Below, in pieces: positions 23,203 through 37,200 of a stretch of DNA of 64,000 nucleotides. The notes beneath the pieces were generated by a model. It worked only from the letters and a program-made list of their open reading frames with translations, did no database searches and had not been told where the DNA came from. Position 1 is the stretch's first letter. The number at the start of each line of letters is the position of its first letter. A program made the translations under genes and the position numbers. The stretch comes from Castanea sativa (Eukaryota > Streptophyta > Magnoliopsida > Fagales > Fagaceae), in assembly GCF_040712315.1 (NCBI RefSeq), contig NC_134013.1, forward strand, positions 64,077,501 through 64,141,500. The letters are read 5' to 3'.

Positions 23203-26200
23203 ATGGCAAGCCAAGCAGCTAGCTCTTTCAATGGCAACGTCAAGGCAATTTTCCCTTTTTATGTTTCAAAGTTTATAGATTTCATTCATTGTTAAAAATC
23301 CTCTGTTAAATTATTTTTTTAAAACCCGAAACTGACTTTCACAGCTTGGAGTAGGGTGTAACTGAAGCACTCCACGTGTTTGTGAAATGTACTGAACGAC
23401 TTGTTTTATCTGTTTTGGGCTTTTATGGTTTAAGTCTTGGAGTATTTGTGCTGTATTATCACTACCCATTTCTTCTTTACTGTTGAAAGTGCTGCTAGCT
23501 TGCATTTCAGAGTTCTTGAATCTTTGAATTGCCTGTTTTTGAATTGTATCAAGATAGATATATGACTTCTACTGTCTAGTAGATTATATGCATATTTTTT
23601 AAATCATGGATAGTTTAGTAGTTTTTTTTTTTTTTTGGTTTGGGTTATTGGGTATTTTTTGGTTGCCACAATTAAGTGGTATAGGTTTTATTAGTTAGCA
23701 TTCTAGCAAGATCCATTAATAGGTAAAACCCAAGAAAAGTACACTTCTTTTTTCTCTGGTTGACATCAATTAGATTGATGATCTTAATATTTACAACATG
23801 TTATGTATTGCTTATAGTTTGGGCAGTGTAGTGTCTGAACGCAAAATATTAGCCTAATTTGGTTCTATGGGCAATTAAAAATAAAATTTAACTTATATTT
23901 TCACAAGAAATTAAATATCAAATGGCTTTACATTTATACAATAAAGTTCAACGATTGCCTTCTTGTTTTTTGTGGTTAATGGAAAGGTAATTTGGATAAT
24001 AAATTATGCTCGTACAGGTTGCCAAAATTTTCTTTTAAGGGGAATTATGATTCATTATGTTCTGAAGTTCCAATTGTGAAATCTATGTAATGGATTATAG
24101 TGGCATGCATTATGAGGTTGTTAAACATATTTTTTGGTATCACCTACTGAGTGGCCTGCCTAAAGTCATCTTTATGTATTATGGGAATGCCATAGGGAAT
24201 TTAGATTCGTATACATCTGTGTAAGCTCCATGTAATATGCTTTATGGTAAATGGTACTTAATCTCAATAAAACATTTCAAAATTTTCAATTTATATTTCA
24301 TGCCCTTGAGTCTGTAACTTGCTGATTAATGTTTAACTAAGATGACAAATCAATAACAGAGCCAATGACTCAATATTCTTTCAGAAAGCACTTGCTGGGC
24401 TGAGACGCATTAACCTGGATGGTCTGCGATGGAGGGTATTTGATGCCAAAGACAAGGTTTGCATATACCATCATTTTCTCCTTATGCCACTAATTTTGGT
24501 AAATTATAAAGTTATAAGATCTTTATTCATTCCAGCTGGCTTGGATGAAAAATAAAATAAATTTTATTCTTCAAATTTCAATGATGCTGTTCTTTCTACT
24601 CCCTTTTGGGAAAAGATGTACCCTAGTTGATCAGTGAATTATAATGAAATGAGGCAGATTGTAGCAGCTGGCTTCTTAAATGTAATTTTTTTTCAATTAT
24701 TCATATTTCCAATTTATCCACTTGAAGAAGTTTACAGATGATAATAGTAATGTACATTTTTCCATAGGTCCTTGGCAGATTAGCATCTCAAATATCTACT
24801 GTGATTCAAGGAAAGGATAAGCCAACGTATGCTCCAAATCGTGATGATGGGGATATGTGCATCGTGCTTAATGCAAAGGATATTTCTGTCACTGGGAGAA
24901 AACTTACAAACAAGTTTTATCGCTGGCATACTGGGCAAGTACTGCTCTTTATTCTTGGATTGTGAACTGTAGGAATGATTGGAAAGTTGGGGGAATGAAT
25001 GAAAATAAAATGATTTAAGTCTTGTTTGGTTTTTGTATAAGTTGAGTGCACAACTTTCTCATCACAATGTAAATAAACTAATTCCAACAGTGAAGTTCAA
25101 ATCTAGACATTTTGTATTTACTTGTTCAACATAGCCTAAAGAAAATGTCTAAAGATTTAGTTTTAAAAAATATATTAAAAAGACCTGTTGATGATCAGTG
25201 TGAGAATAAAAGGTTTACTTCCCTTTAAGTGCCACTTGAAACAATGTAGACGCATTTTAAAAGTACATCTATGTAGAAAAGAGAACCATTCATGCAGCTT
25301 CTATTGCCTCCTAATATGTGCCATTTTTATGCATTTTGATGTTGACATTGAACTTGTGTGCCTTGTAGGTATGTGGGCCATCTCAAGGAAAGGAGTTTAA
25401 AGGACCAGATGGCTAAAGATCCAACAGAAGTCATCCGAAAAGCTGTATTACGCATGCTTCCAAGAAACAAACTGCGTGATGTGAGTGTTTGAATTTGAGG
25501 CTACGCCCTCTCAGATGCTTGTCTTTATCTGGCTGATTTGCATGACCTTGAATCTTTGAGCAGTCAATTAATGACATCTTCAGTTGTAGGAAATCTACAC
25601 TATCATTATTCAACCTACAAGTATAACTCGCATGTGCTATGATGCCTGAAAGAGCTATTAAATTATACAAAAACAATAAAGTAGATCATTAATCTAATTC
25701 AAATAAATTAGTAGAAGCAATTTGAAGTGCTAGTATTGAGGGGTAGAAAGTGGCTTGAAAAATTATTGGTCTCTGCATCCATAACATGTAGATCACCTTG
25801 GTTATCATCATCTATATCTCAACAAGCTTTGTGAATCCTCTAAAAATATGGTCCCCAAAAGTTTGACTATTTTGCTGTTGACCAACAAATCATTAGTTAT
25901 CTTTATAGTTTTGTCTCTCAATATACTTTGTTCTCCTTTAATGTGGACACGACGCTCATTCAAGGCCAAAAGTTGTGTTGCCAGTCTCATGGATCTCAGA
26001 TATGTTATATGAGTAATGGTTTAATTGATTGCGTGGCATGATTTGATTTGTCCTTGGAAAATTGAGACTACTTTTGGCAATTGAGATTATTTGCTTGTTG
26101 CTGCTTTTCGGTTATAGAGTCGGGCTAATTTGTTCTTTGGATTAGATATCACTTGGATTGTTTTGACAGGACAACAGGGAATGTAGAACAAATAAAGTCA

Positions 26201-26649
26201 CTGCTAATTTTAAAATGTTAATTCATGCACTTTTTCTTCCATGCAACTGGTTTGTTACAAGGATCACACCATAATTTCTTTACATAAAAAAAAATAATAA
26301 TAAAAAAAAAAAGTCTTTCTGAGTTTTACTTGGCACCTAATCTATTTCGGTTTTGTGTGATTTTTTTACTAGAAGAATTAGCCTTTTGAATTAAATAATC
26401 TTACAGTTTAGCTCATTGTGGATGCAGGATAGAGATCGAAAGTTGAGGATATTTGCTGACAGTGAGCACCCCTTCGGTGACAGGCCCCTTGAACCATACA
26501 TAATGCCTCCTCGAAGAGTACGTGAAATGCGTCCCCGTGCAAGGCGAGCAATGATTCGAGCTCAGAAAAAAGAGGAGCTGCAAAAACAAACCGCTAATGA
26601 GACAGTGAAAGGTAAAAGGAGAGTAGTTAAAGAAGAAGTGAAAGCATAA
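23203..26649 (+). CDS. Large ribosomal subunit protein uL13m (mitochondrial L13)
   Basis: Five exons, 23203-23244, 24385-24456, 24768-24934, 25369-25480 and 26428-26649, give 204 residues. Family knowledge: uL13 binds 23S-type rRNA in the large subunit; this longer eukaryote-type copy matches the plant mitochondrial form (Arabidopsis At3g01790, from memory). Seen: [22 protein letters not shown] (from about residue 41), [43 protein letters not shown] and a basic [14 protein letters not shown] tail. The phase of exon 3 to exon 4 requires a GC donor (GG/gcaagt), so intron 3 is GC-AG. Intron 1 is either GC-AG (AAG/gcaatt, 23244) or GT-AG six bases earlier (23238); both keep frame, and the first keeps two residues that I think are conserved. 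A 5' UTR intron probably ends at 23145. Confidence 0.95.
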
Positions 26650-28695
26650 AGAGTAGTTGTAGTTTGTTCACCTTTCTGGGAGATGGCAATTTCTTATCGT
26701 TTATGCATCCACCATAAATGTGGGCATGGATCAGCTCTTATCTGGAAGGACAGTCGAATATGTTTGGTTTGTGAAATTCTTTTATGGTTTATCAGAATTC
26801 ATATTAAATGTTTGTATTGAGGTGTCAAAACCTTGAGCAAAGGAAAACAGTGATCAATTGCCCATGATATTTTGTCTATTGAAACTTCTTTAGGCAGAGT
26901 GCAGGATCTTTCAGGCAGCGTCTAAAAAATGCATGCTCATGCCTTGAGCTTGTGCATGCTTAAAATTTGCATTTGTTTCATTTAGATAAAAGAGCTACAA
27001 GTACAAGTTGTGAAAAGAAAGACTACAAAATAAAGAGCAATGCGTAACAAAACTAAATTCAAAAAAAGGTTCATGCCGAACGGTAATGACCGTCTGCTAT
27101 TTGCTTGAGCAAGTGTCCCCATTTTTTTTTTCTTTTGTTTGTGTCAATTTTACAATAGTGCTCATTCATACAAAATTCATCTCTTTTTCTTAATAAAGAT
27201 TTTCCTTAGTTCATTTATTAGTCTAGTAAATCTATACAGATAAAAGTCAACCTCAAATTTTGGAATTAAGACTTCTTCTTGTTAAAAACTATACAAATAA
27301 AAGCAAGGAATGATCATTTCTCATTAAATCTTCTAATTTCTTTTCATTTTTAGCCCAATGTGAGATTAGTGGCATTTATTTGATTTTAAATGTTATGTGT
27401 TGCATTAAAATAAAAATTAGTGGATTTAATCTATGTTTTAAAAACCAGACCGGACCGTTCGGTCCACCCGTTGAACTGGGAATCGGAGGCCAGTCTAGTT
27501 TGAAAAAAAGGTCTAAAACCGGTGAAAACTGAGAACCAGGGGCAAATTTGGTTTTGCCTCCGGTCCGGTTGTTAAAACCATGAATTCAATAAAAGACATA
27601 TAGCTCAATTGACACCTTCTATTGTTTCCAACAAAGATGTCCAAAATTTAAATTGCATCTATTTCATTGTAATTATCAAATTATAAAAAATAAAATAAAA
27701 TGATTCAATAGGAGAGTATCTTATCCCTATGTCATTCTTGACTTATTGTGGTTGAAAAAAATCACTTTCATTAAATCTATCACTAATATCATATTTACTA
27801 TATACTAATCATAACAACCCATGTCACATATTATAATTTTCAACCTATGGGCGATGACGTTCACTTTTGGTAATTACTTTTTATCATCAGGACATAATAC
27901 AAATTAGATTTCAATATGGTGGAGATTGAGCCTAGATTTCCTATATTGTGTCTTCCATTTTATTTGTGCACGATGTCATAAACATAATGCGGGAGAAGGC
28001 CTAAGATGTTAGGAGGTTTCAACGTTGTAGGTTTAAATTCAGATACAAAGGGTTCATGTTTATAACAAGCAACTCGCCCAAGTCAGAATAGAAACAAACC
28101 AACAAAAATTGCCCAAAAGCAGATACAGGGCTTAATCACCCAACAGGCCAACACCCATCATCATCATCATCATCATCAATGTGAGGTCGCATTATCAACC
28201 TTTCCTCACAGATTGTTAACCTCCCTCCCTGATACATTTTTAACCAGAGTGGTAGACATATTTCACAATCTTCCAAGTTAAATTTTGTCTTCTATATTAT
28301 TGTGAATATTTTGCCAAATTGTTTGCCCTTTGTTTTTGAGTTTGGTAAAAAAAAAAGTGGTACACATGTTTAAAGTTAATCACTTGGTACAAGGCGTGTT
28401 TCGATTCCACATTAATTTATCACTACTACTGAATCATGTTTAATGTCGGCAACTGGCATGATACAAATTCATCAACAAAACTTTGAATCTAAGAATGAAC
28501 ATAATACATTAATGCCATGAGATGCATAAGTTACACAATGTCATACATCAGGATCAGACATCCTAGTTTCACTGATGATGAGAAAACCAGAAAAGGTGTG
28601 CAAGCAGCCAAACAACAAAACCAACTAAGCGAACATTGCTTCATCTTCATTGAACACAACTTTTTTCTGCTAAGCCTGAAAGAACGCCTAAAAAT
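26650..28695. other. Intergenic region between convergent genes
   Basis: Holds the 3' UTRs of uL13m (+) and the phosducin-like gene (-), a small inverted-repeat element at 27433-27582 and a CAT microsatellite at about 28158-28178. No gene seen. Confidence 0.5.
27433..27582. repeat. Small inverted-repeat element (MITE-like)
   Basis: Left end GTTTTAAAAACCAGACCGGACCG and right end CCGGTCCGGTTGTTAAAACC are inverted copies around about 110 bp rich in CCGG. Short elements of this shape are frequent in plant genomes. No clear target duplication. Confidence 0.5.
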
Positions 28696-31600
28696 TTAAT
28701 CACTTGAAAATCCATCATCATCATCTTCATGCGCTTTCACAACTTTCTCTAAGAAACTCCTGCGAACTCCATCAATCACAGCTTTACTTGACGGATCACT
28801 CCCACTTAGGCCATCATTAAGTACAGGATCTGAATTGCAGAGAACTAATGCAACACCTAATTCCATGTGAACACAGAAATATTTAATAATAAAAATGCTA
28901 AGAGTTTCATCAGAATACTTGTGAGTAACAAGCCAGCAGGATTACAATATAATGAGCCAAAGAGCATAATAATTGGGTATCATGACATAAGGCTGAGAAA
29001 AGAAAAGGTTCAGGAAAAGTATTCTCCAATAATTCCAAATCAGATATCATGCCAAGAGATACAAGGCAAGAGCACCAACTCAACGATATAAAATCCACCT
29101 AATACAAATAGGAAACAGACATTCTGGATACAGCCACGATGCCTCTGCGCAAGTGCTAAAAGGGTGGGGTGAGGTGTCTTAGATTCAAATCTTCCCAACT
29201 TTTTTTGAACAATAATAATAATAAAAATTTGGGGTCCAGGACTTGGGAAAAAAAAATTAAAAAATCTCCCAGTCAAAACATCCAATAATACTGCCTAAAC
29301 TTTTAAGTACCAACATCTACTACCACACATAAAGTTCAACTGACAAAGTTAATACTTGACTTTCAACTACAATTTCCAGGATAAGGTTCACAAATTTTTC
29401 TACTTGTAAAAAAGAAAAAAGGTTCACAAAATTTTCTCTTCTGCAATACATATTTCAAGAACAAGAAAGTAAGATGAGTGGTACTAAATAATCCCGTACA
29501 TGATACATGAAGTTCATTTAAATTATCCACCACTCTCCCCTCCTTCCTCCCCTTGGAGGAGGTATCTCATGGAGCCACTCCATGAACCATCCCCTCACAG
29601 CACGTGGGAGCACAGATGCATAGATCCCACATGCTGTTAGAGAGTGGCTCCATGGAAACGCTTTATAAGATAATTCCCCCCCCCCCCCTGGGGCGAAAAC
29701 TTATTTTAAAAAAAACAATAAATAATCCACCATTTGAAGTTCACAAAAGTAAGTCTTAAGTACAATATTATAAGCATTGCTGTTTGTGCACAGCAAACTA
29801 ACCTCAAAGATCATACTAAAAATGCCCATAAAAGAAGAGTTAATTTCCATTTTACTACAGTAAATGTCAACTAATATCATGTCTAGAGATAACTTAAATT
29901 CAAGCTTAGTTTGTCTTCCAAAAAAAGCATAAGGATCCAACTTGTCATTCATTTGGGTTTAATTTCTTTCACCAACACATTTTACAAATTCATAATACGT
30001 GATTGACCTCAATTTTGGGAGTCATCACAGACTGATTATCTGCATAGAGATGCAACGATCTCACATTAAAGAATAGCAATTGATGAAGAGAAGCAGCAAG
30101 GTAATACATAAGCTAATGACAATATGAGGCATGCTTAAATATAACATACCTTCAGGAGTGCATCTCCTGCCAAAACTATGAATGCCCACATGATTTGCTT
30201 TCACTGCACCATTGTTGTACACTAACAACGTTGGAAGATTACGATCAGGGTAGTTAGGAATGCAGTCTGTAGATATTATCTTAACAAATTTTGTTGCTGG
30301 GTATTTCGTTGCCAACTCTTCCAAACATCGCATTAGCAGTGTACATTCTGGGATTCTATCAGAAAATTCCAAAAAAACATTAGTATAACAAACATAACTA
30401 CAATCCTCATAAAGAAACTAAGTTTGGGATTAAGATCTCTCATAAAGTACCCATCTTTGTAGAGGATCACAACAACCCAAACATCAGATGGAGCTTGTGA
30501 AACCTCTCGCACAAAATCTGATCCTGTAATTGGAATCACCGATCCAAACTTTGCAACCTTAGCTGCTTCCCTCATCTCAGCCAACCTCTTTTTCCTAATT
30601 AGCAAACACCGTTCAATATATTTAAAAGATAAAACAAAAAAACAAAAAAAAAAACCAGCAAAGACCCTGAATTTCACAAGGATTGAAATTGGATTTAAGG
30701 ATATGAAGTCAAGGGATATAAAGAACAATTGCAAGTACAAATTGCTTGATATAAATTAAAACAATACATTGATGACGTGAGCATTGGAGCTTTTACTCAA
30801 ACAAAAACACATGGTAATACTATGGATTTAAAATAAAGTCTTACACCCAGTCATTTCAATCTACATATTACTAAAGCTCAAATCCATCCACAAATTTTAT
30901 CAATAGGAAAAAAAAATGTCAGTATCTATGGACTCTGCTCACTATAAGTTATATGTCAAGACTTAAGAGAAGACTGACTAAGGCTCAAGCCCGGCCTCAG
31001 TTTAATAATAGTGGTGCACATGCAATACAATCCTTGCTGTTTATGAAGAACAAATCATTAATTGAGTATTGCCTGGTTGATAAGAACTGAGATCTTTCTA
31101 TTATCCTACATTTGGTTAAAATATTCACAATTGAGTTAATCCCAGGACCAGGCAAAAGATATTGTGTTTCATATCCGTTTGATTCTCTTTTGATCAAGAG
31201 ATATCACATTACACTCTAAAGTCTTAACTATGATCATACCATGTTTTGCTTTCAGGAGATGATTAGATATCATATACCCACTTCACGAATATGATTTTAT
31301 ATAATTTTCCTTTGAAGTAAAACTAAAAATCTAAACATCCCATGTATGATTAAACAAAAATAAAAAATCCCAACCTATGCTACCCTTGTACGATTAAACA
31401 ACTAACCAACCGTACTGAGACAACACAACACAACTGATACAACGTTAACACAAAAACCCCCACCCAGTTGAGGTTCTATAAAAATGGAGCTGAAAGTTTT
31501 AAAATTTTCAATTTGTAAAAAAAACAAATACTAAATTTATTGCCTGTAGTCTTCGAGGAATCGATCGTCGTCGAGATCTGGGTCGTCCTGGAGATCCTCG

Positions 31601-31791
31601 AGCTCATCCTCGGTTTTGTTATCGATCCAAGACTTGTCTTTCGGAGCAGAGGATTCATCTGGGGCTGGAGTAAAAGCTGGGGGCTTGAAAGCTGGTGGTT
31701 TTGGAGGTAAATTCCCGAGCTTTCGTTGAATATCGTCCCACTGCGTCGACGCACCCTCTAAATCCTTGTACACAAAGTGATAGTCCCCCAT
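28696..31791 (-). CDS. Phosducin-like protein 3 / VIAF-type thioredoxin-fold protein
   Basis: Four exons, 31791-31544, 30594-30451, 30355-30150 and 28856-28696, give 252 residues. Family knowledge: phosducin-like proteins of this class are cytosolic and act with the CCT chaperonin on tubulin and actin folding. Seen: N-terminal MGDYHFVYKD and STQWDDIQRKLGNLPPKPP, an acidic stretch to about residue 80, KKRLAEMREAAK, then the thioredoxin-like fold with SDVWVVV, GIPEC (about 131), KFVKIISTDCIPNYPDRN and SFGRRCTPEG. The tail is acidic (DDDDGFSSD). The thioredoxin CxxC is absent, as in the family. Phase and homology place the first donor at ACAG/gcaata, a GC-AG intron. The gene diverges from CSN3, with a Mutator-like element between them. 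Confidence 0.93.
29140..29235 (-). repeat. Possible SINE-like fragment in intron 3
   Basis: GCGCAAGTGCTAAAAGGG resembles a Pol III A box, and AGATTCAAATC about 30 bp on resembles a B box. An AATAATAAT tail follows. This order on the plus strand is that of tRNA-derived SINEs, but no target duplication is evident. Strand is uncertain. Confidence 0.3.
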
Positions 31792-32786
31792 TGTTGCTCA
31801 CCTCTCACTACTCACTTTTCTCTACACAATTCCCTCTCTCTCTCTCTCTCGATTCCTTTAATTTTTTTCCAGAACAACGAAGACAACTTTCACTGTTTCA
31901 AAACCTAATGGCAATTATACCCTTTTCTCTATACAATTCCTACTCAAATATTTATAATTTCATTTTGGTCCTCTTATTTTTATACCCTACTTTCATTTTG
32001 GTTCATGCTGTTATTTTACTTTTTAACAAAAAAAAAACGCTTACATGAATTTTTTTTTTTTTGAGAAACAAAAACGCTTACATGATTGATGTACTGCACT
32101 ATTTGCTTAAAAAAAATTGTGTTTTTGGTAAGTGGGATGACGATAGAGGCCAAAACAAGTAATTTAGAAATATAAGGGCCAAAATAAAATTATAAAATTT
32201 TAAGTTAAAATATAAACTCACAATCTATATTTCACTAAAATTTAACTTTGTTTTTATTCATTTTAGTCACATAAGTTTCAAGTTTATTTAATTAAGAACT
32301 CTCCACAAGTATATGTGCTTGTAGAATATAGAGGATAATGACCAAAGTTTAAGTCTCTAGAAGGGAGTTTCACACATATACAATTAGATTGGGCTAAAGT
32401 ATAATTTTATCTGAAAGCACAAAAAAAAAATTTAAGAACTCCCTATCAAATTTTATTGAATATTGCAGTTAATTGTTCAAATTTTTATTTTCAAGATTTT
32501 TAAATTAAAAAAAATTAAACTAATAATTGAAAAATATTTTCTATAATTTTTATTTGAAAAAAATTAACGAAAATTAACAAATTTATAATGTAATAAACTT
32601 GAATGTTAGAGGAGTTAAATAAACGAAAACAAAGTTAAAGAACTTAAATGGATTTTAGTGAAATTCAAAAGGTGAATTTTGCATTTTAGCCAAAAATTTA
32701 AAGAATAAATTCAAAACTTAGCCAAAATATAGGGACCATAAAGGGATTTTTGCCTAAGCTAATTATATGTTTTAACATTTTTTTAA

Positions 32787-33951
32787 GGGGGAATTACAAA
32801 AAAAACCACATGTGGTTTAGCCCGAATTTAACTTACCCACCCGTGGTTTCATTTTTGACACTTTACCCACATGTGTTTCCTTCCGTTACTACTTCATAAC
32901 CCACCTCCCTTTCAGACATTACTCTAACACATTTTTTTTTTTTATAAAAAAAAAAAACCAAAAACAAATCAAACACTCCTCTCTCTCTCAAAACACACTC
33001 TCATTTACGTGTACAAATTTTTAGCATTTTAAGCTTGTTACAAGTTTAAAATCAAACATATCAATCATTCCAATAAGAGATCGCTTTCTCACTGCTCTCT
33101 CTTTGTTTCACACAACTCTCTCTCTCTCTCTCTCTCTTTGGGGTCTGGCTCTGTGAGAGAGAAGAATAGAATCAGATAAGGTGAATTCTCATCTGGGGTT
33201 TTTGAATATATGTACTTTCTTTAATTTTATCATATGGGTTTTGTTTAATTGTTGTGCTTTTCTTTGATAATTCTTTTTTTTTTCCTGGGCAAATGGGTGT
33301 GTTTGGAATTGTGAATGTGATTGTTTTTTTTTTTTGGGCAAAATGAATGTGGGTTTTGTGTTGAGTGAAAATGTTGTGATCTGGGTTTTGTTTAATTGTT
33401 GTACTTTTCTTTGATAATTTTTTTTTCTAGGCAAATGAGTGTATTTGGAACTGTGAACGTGATTGTTGTTTTTTTTTTGGCATAATCAAAGTGGGTTTTG
33501 TGAAAATGTTGTGTGGAGTTTGATTTGATTGATTCTCCACTCAATGAATATGCTTTTTCTTTTTCAATTAATGTCTTGCGTGTTTGGTTTTTCTTTTTTG
33601 GTAAGATGGGCAATGTGGAATCCTTGGATTGTTCTTTGAGCAATATTAGGGTTTTGATCTTACATTTATGTATATTTCTTTAAGGTTCTTAATCCAAACC
33701 TAACTAGAATTGGTACAAGCTTAAAATACTGAAAATTTGTACGTGTGAATTGAATGTATTTTGGGAGAGAGAGGAATGTTTGATCTGTTTTGGGTTTTAT
33801 TTTTGATAAAAAAATGTGTTAAGTATGACAGAGAGGTGGGTTATGAAGTAGTAATAGAGAGAAGCATAGATAGGTAAAGTGTCAAAAATAAAATATCAGG
33901 CAAGTAAGTTAAATTCGAGCTAAATTATAAGTGGTTAATCTGTAATTTCCC
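32787..33951. mobile_element. Mutator-like element with ~165-bp inverted repeats
   Basis: The left 165 bp and the right 165 bp are inverted, diverged copies. Matching blocks include GAATTTAACTTAC, TTTTTGACACTTTACC, TACTACTTCATAACCCACCTC and AACACATTTTTTT. Flanks ATTTTTTTAA (left) and ATTTTTTAAA (right) fit a 9-10 bp target duplication. The interior has no transposase and carries a two-copy 147-bp repeat (from 33236 and 33383). Long inverted repeats plus a 9-10 bp duplication are the Mutator superfamily pattern. Confidence 0.65.
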
Positions 33952-34256
33952 ATTTTTTAAAATATATTTTAGCTAGAATTAGGTGGGCCGAAACGGGGCT
34001 TAAATAATGGCCCACATAAAATTGTTAGACGATGGACCCACTTCGCGGGCCCATTCGCCGTTAATTAGATCGGTCTCACTCAATTCGGTCCCTATTTATA
34101 TATATATATATAAAAAAACTGTATTAAAGAGCTCTTTCTTCTATTTGCGACTTTTATTTATTTATTTATTTTGGCTCGCTGTGTCTCCGTAGCTGTGAGT
34201 GAGTGAGTGAGTGAGTTTGTTGTTGTTGTTGTTGGTATCATCAGCGAGTTAAATCG

Positions 34257-37200
34257 ATGAATTCGTTGGAAGGAGTGGTGGTGCAAATCCAAGGGCTGTC
34301 GAGCAGCGCCGGCGACATCTCACGCCTCCACGTCATCCTAAAACAAGCCGAGGAATCGCTCCGCTCCGAGTCGACTCGGTTGTCTCCGATTCTCAACCAG
34401 CTTGACCCTTCCAACCACTCTCTCGGTTATCTCTATATCCTGTATGCTCTCCTTCATCCTCCTAATTACACTGTATCCTTTTTTTTTTTTATATATACTT
34501 TTTTTATCTGTAAATATACACTGTGTGTTAGGGTTTATATATTCGAGATATTATTACTTTTTTAATAAAAGTAATTTTTAATTTTTATTGGAGTGTGAGT
34601 GTTGAAGTTGTTTGGTTGCGTGGAAAACCTAGGAAAGAAAAAAATAAAAATAAATTCTACTGTAATTATATACTGCTAATTCTTAACTTAGTTTTTTTTT
34701 TTTTTAATAAAATAAAAATGAAGGAGTAGAAGTATGAGAAATAGTTGCATTATGTTCAATGCGTAGGGTTCAGAAATTCTTTGTGCTTTCAATAATGAAC
34801 AGAATTTAAGAAAAAAAGAATTTTTGTTTTTGTTTTTGGGGTATGTTCAATTGGGTGGGGTGTTAAATTTTCTTGAGCATTCAATAATGAAAAGTTCTAT
34901 TTTATTTTTTATGTTTTTGGTTTGATACATTTTAGAGAACACTTTTATCTAACTTAATTAAATATATCACATTATAATTGAGATGGGAATTTTTGGCGGA
35001 CATGTGTGATGTCGCACTTGATTACAATGGGAATTTGTATGTATTTGTGGTGATCCTGCTTTTTTATTTTTCTTTTGGGGTGCATATTTGTGGTGACAGA
35101 GAGGCTTGCACATCTGCTCCAGTTTCGAAAGAGCAAGCTGCTACACTGGTTCCCTACATTGCCAGATTTATTAGTTATTGTGCCCCAGAGCAAATTCGTT
35201 TGGCCCCTGAAAAATGTATGTATCTTTACTTGTATGAATTTTATTTGTGGACACAAATGCCGTTAAATCATGTGTAGTATGCAAATTGATGTTATTTATT
35301 GTCGGGGTTGCAGTCATAGCTGTTTGTAAGAGGTTCAAGGACCAGGTCATGCTACTTGGAACACCAATGCGTGGGGTGGCTCCATTGCAGGCAGCTGTAC
35401 GGAAACTTCAGAATTCTTCAGAACATTTGACTACTTTGCATCCGGAGTTTCTTCTTCTTTGTCTATTGGCAAAGTGTTACAAAACTGGCCTGTCAATTTT
35501 GGAGGAAGATATCTTTGAAGTTGATCAGCCAAGGGACCTTTTTCTCTACTGTTATTATGGGTGGGTTGTTTCTGCAAAGACTTTTCAGCTTTTGTGGTTA
35601 TCTTTTTTGGGGAACTCTTCTTGTTATCATGTCCATTTTAATCTTCTTGGTAGCTTTTTTGTTCTCATTTGTCATTTTACTTTCTTTATCCATATGGTGT
35701 AAATTCTTGGAACTCTCTTGTTTGATTGTATGCTTAGTTGATTACTTCCTTGATGTTTGTTGTATAACTAGATGCATTTGTAGTGCATTTTTTAGAAATT
35801 TAATAATGTGCAATTTTACCTTTAAGATAAGTAAGGCATTTATATCTTGGTGATGTGAGAGGCGTCCATTGATGCATCAAGGGTTTGATAGTATGGTAAT
35901 TTATTCAATGAAAAATTTTTTTATGGGAAGAAATTACTGCTTAGTTGCCTAAGTATGAATATGTCAAATTTTAGAACAATCCCATAATGTATGGTCCTTA
36001 AGAAAAATAGAATATATATATATATATATATATATATATTGATTTTGTGTGTTAAGCTGTTGATAGCTAGTTACTTTTGTTCAAAGATAAAGAATCATTG
36101 TTTCTTGTTTACAAATGTTAGGTTTTCTACATGGCAGCAGAATGGTCTCATGAGAAGTCTGGAAATTTTAAATCCTAAAATAATTTCTTATTTTACTCTA
36201 AAAGGCATAGGGTGGGGGGAAGCCTCTACTTGTTTAATTTCAAAATTGTATTTACATACTGTTTGTGAGCAAATGCAACCAATTTCATCATCTCTAAGGT
36301 GGTATCATCTTAATAATATGGGGAAATATCAGTTCTCAATTGATGTGTGATTTTATCAATCTATAGGGTTTCTGGCTATTGATATTAGTAAGGAAGTTTG
36401 CTTACAGATTTTCACATTTGTTATGATTATAGGGGGATGATATGCATAGGACAAAAACGTTTTCGCAAGGCACTGGAGCTCCTACATAATGTGTGTTATA
36501 TCTATACAGCTCACTAGCTAAGTTAAAGGTTGTCATTGACATCTTGACTTTTTTTATGCACATGGCCATCCTAATTGCTCATTGCTTATCTTTCAGGTTG
36601 TTACTGCTCCAATGTCAAGTATAAATGCCATAGCTGTTGAAGCTTACAAAAAGTACATATTGGTTTCTCTCATTCACAATGGACAGGTATGCTCTTTTTC
36701 TTTACCCTCATACTGATGGGACTGAAGAGAAGGCTATTAAAGAAAACATGGTCAAATAGTTCACAGTCGGGATACAATTTGTGGGCAATTAAATTGCTCT
36801 CACTTTTCTAGACTAATAAAATTACTTTTTATATTTTTTATGGCAGTTCTCTACCAGTCTTCCTAAGTACACTTCTTCAGCCGCTCAGAGAAATCTAAAG
36901 AACTACTGTCAGGTATTTTTTATATTAATTTAGGCATTGCTATTGATTCTGGGAGTCCTTAGGTTGATTCTAGGTTTAGATTTTTTTTTTTTGGTTAGAC
37001 TAATGATTTACAAGCTTGCTACTTAGTTTTAAGTTTTTTGATATGTATGCTACTATGTTTTAAAGTAACATTAGTAGAATTAATAAAAAAGGACTTATTA
37101 ATTAAGTGAGTAACAGAGAATATGGCTTTAGATAGAATAGAATGGAGGAAAAAAATACATGCAACCGATCCTAACTAATCTAATGAAGATCCTTAGCCAA

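Noticed and set aside
31695..32048. 117-codon plus-strand frame over the phosducin-like start
   Set aside because: Antisense to exon 1 and then low-complexity Phe/Leu sequence.
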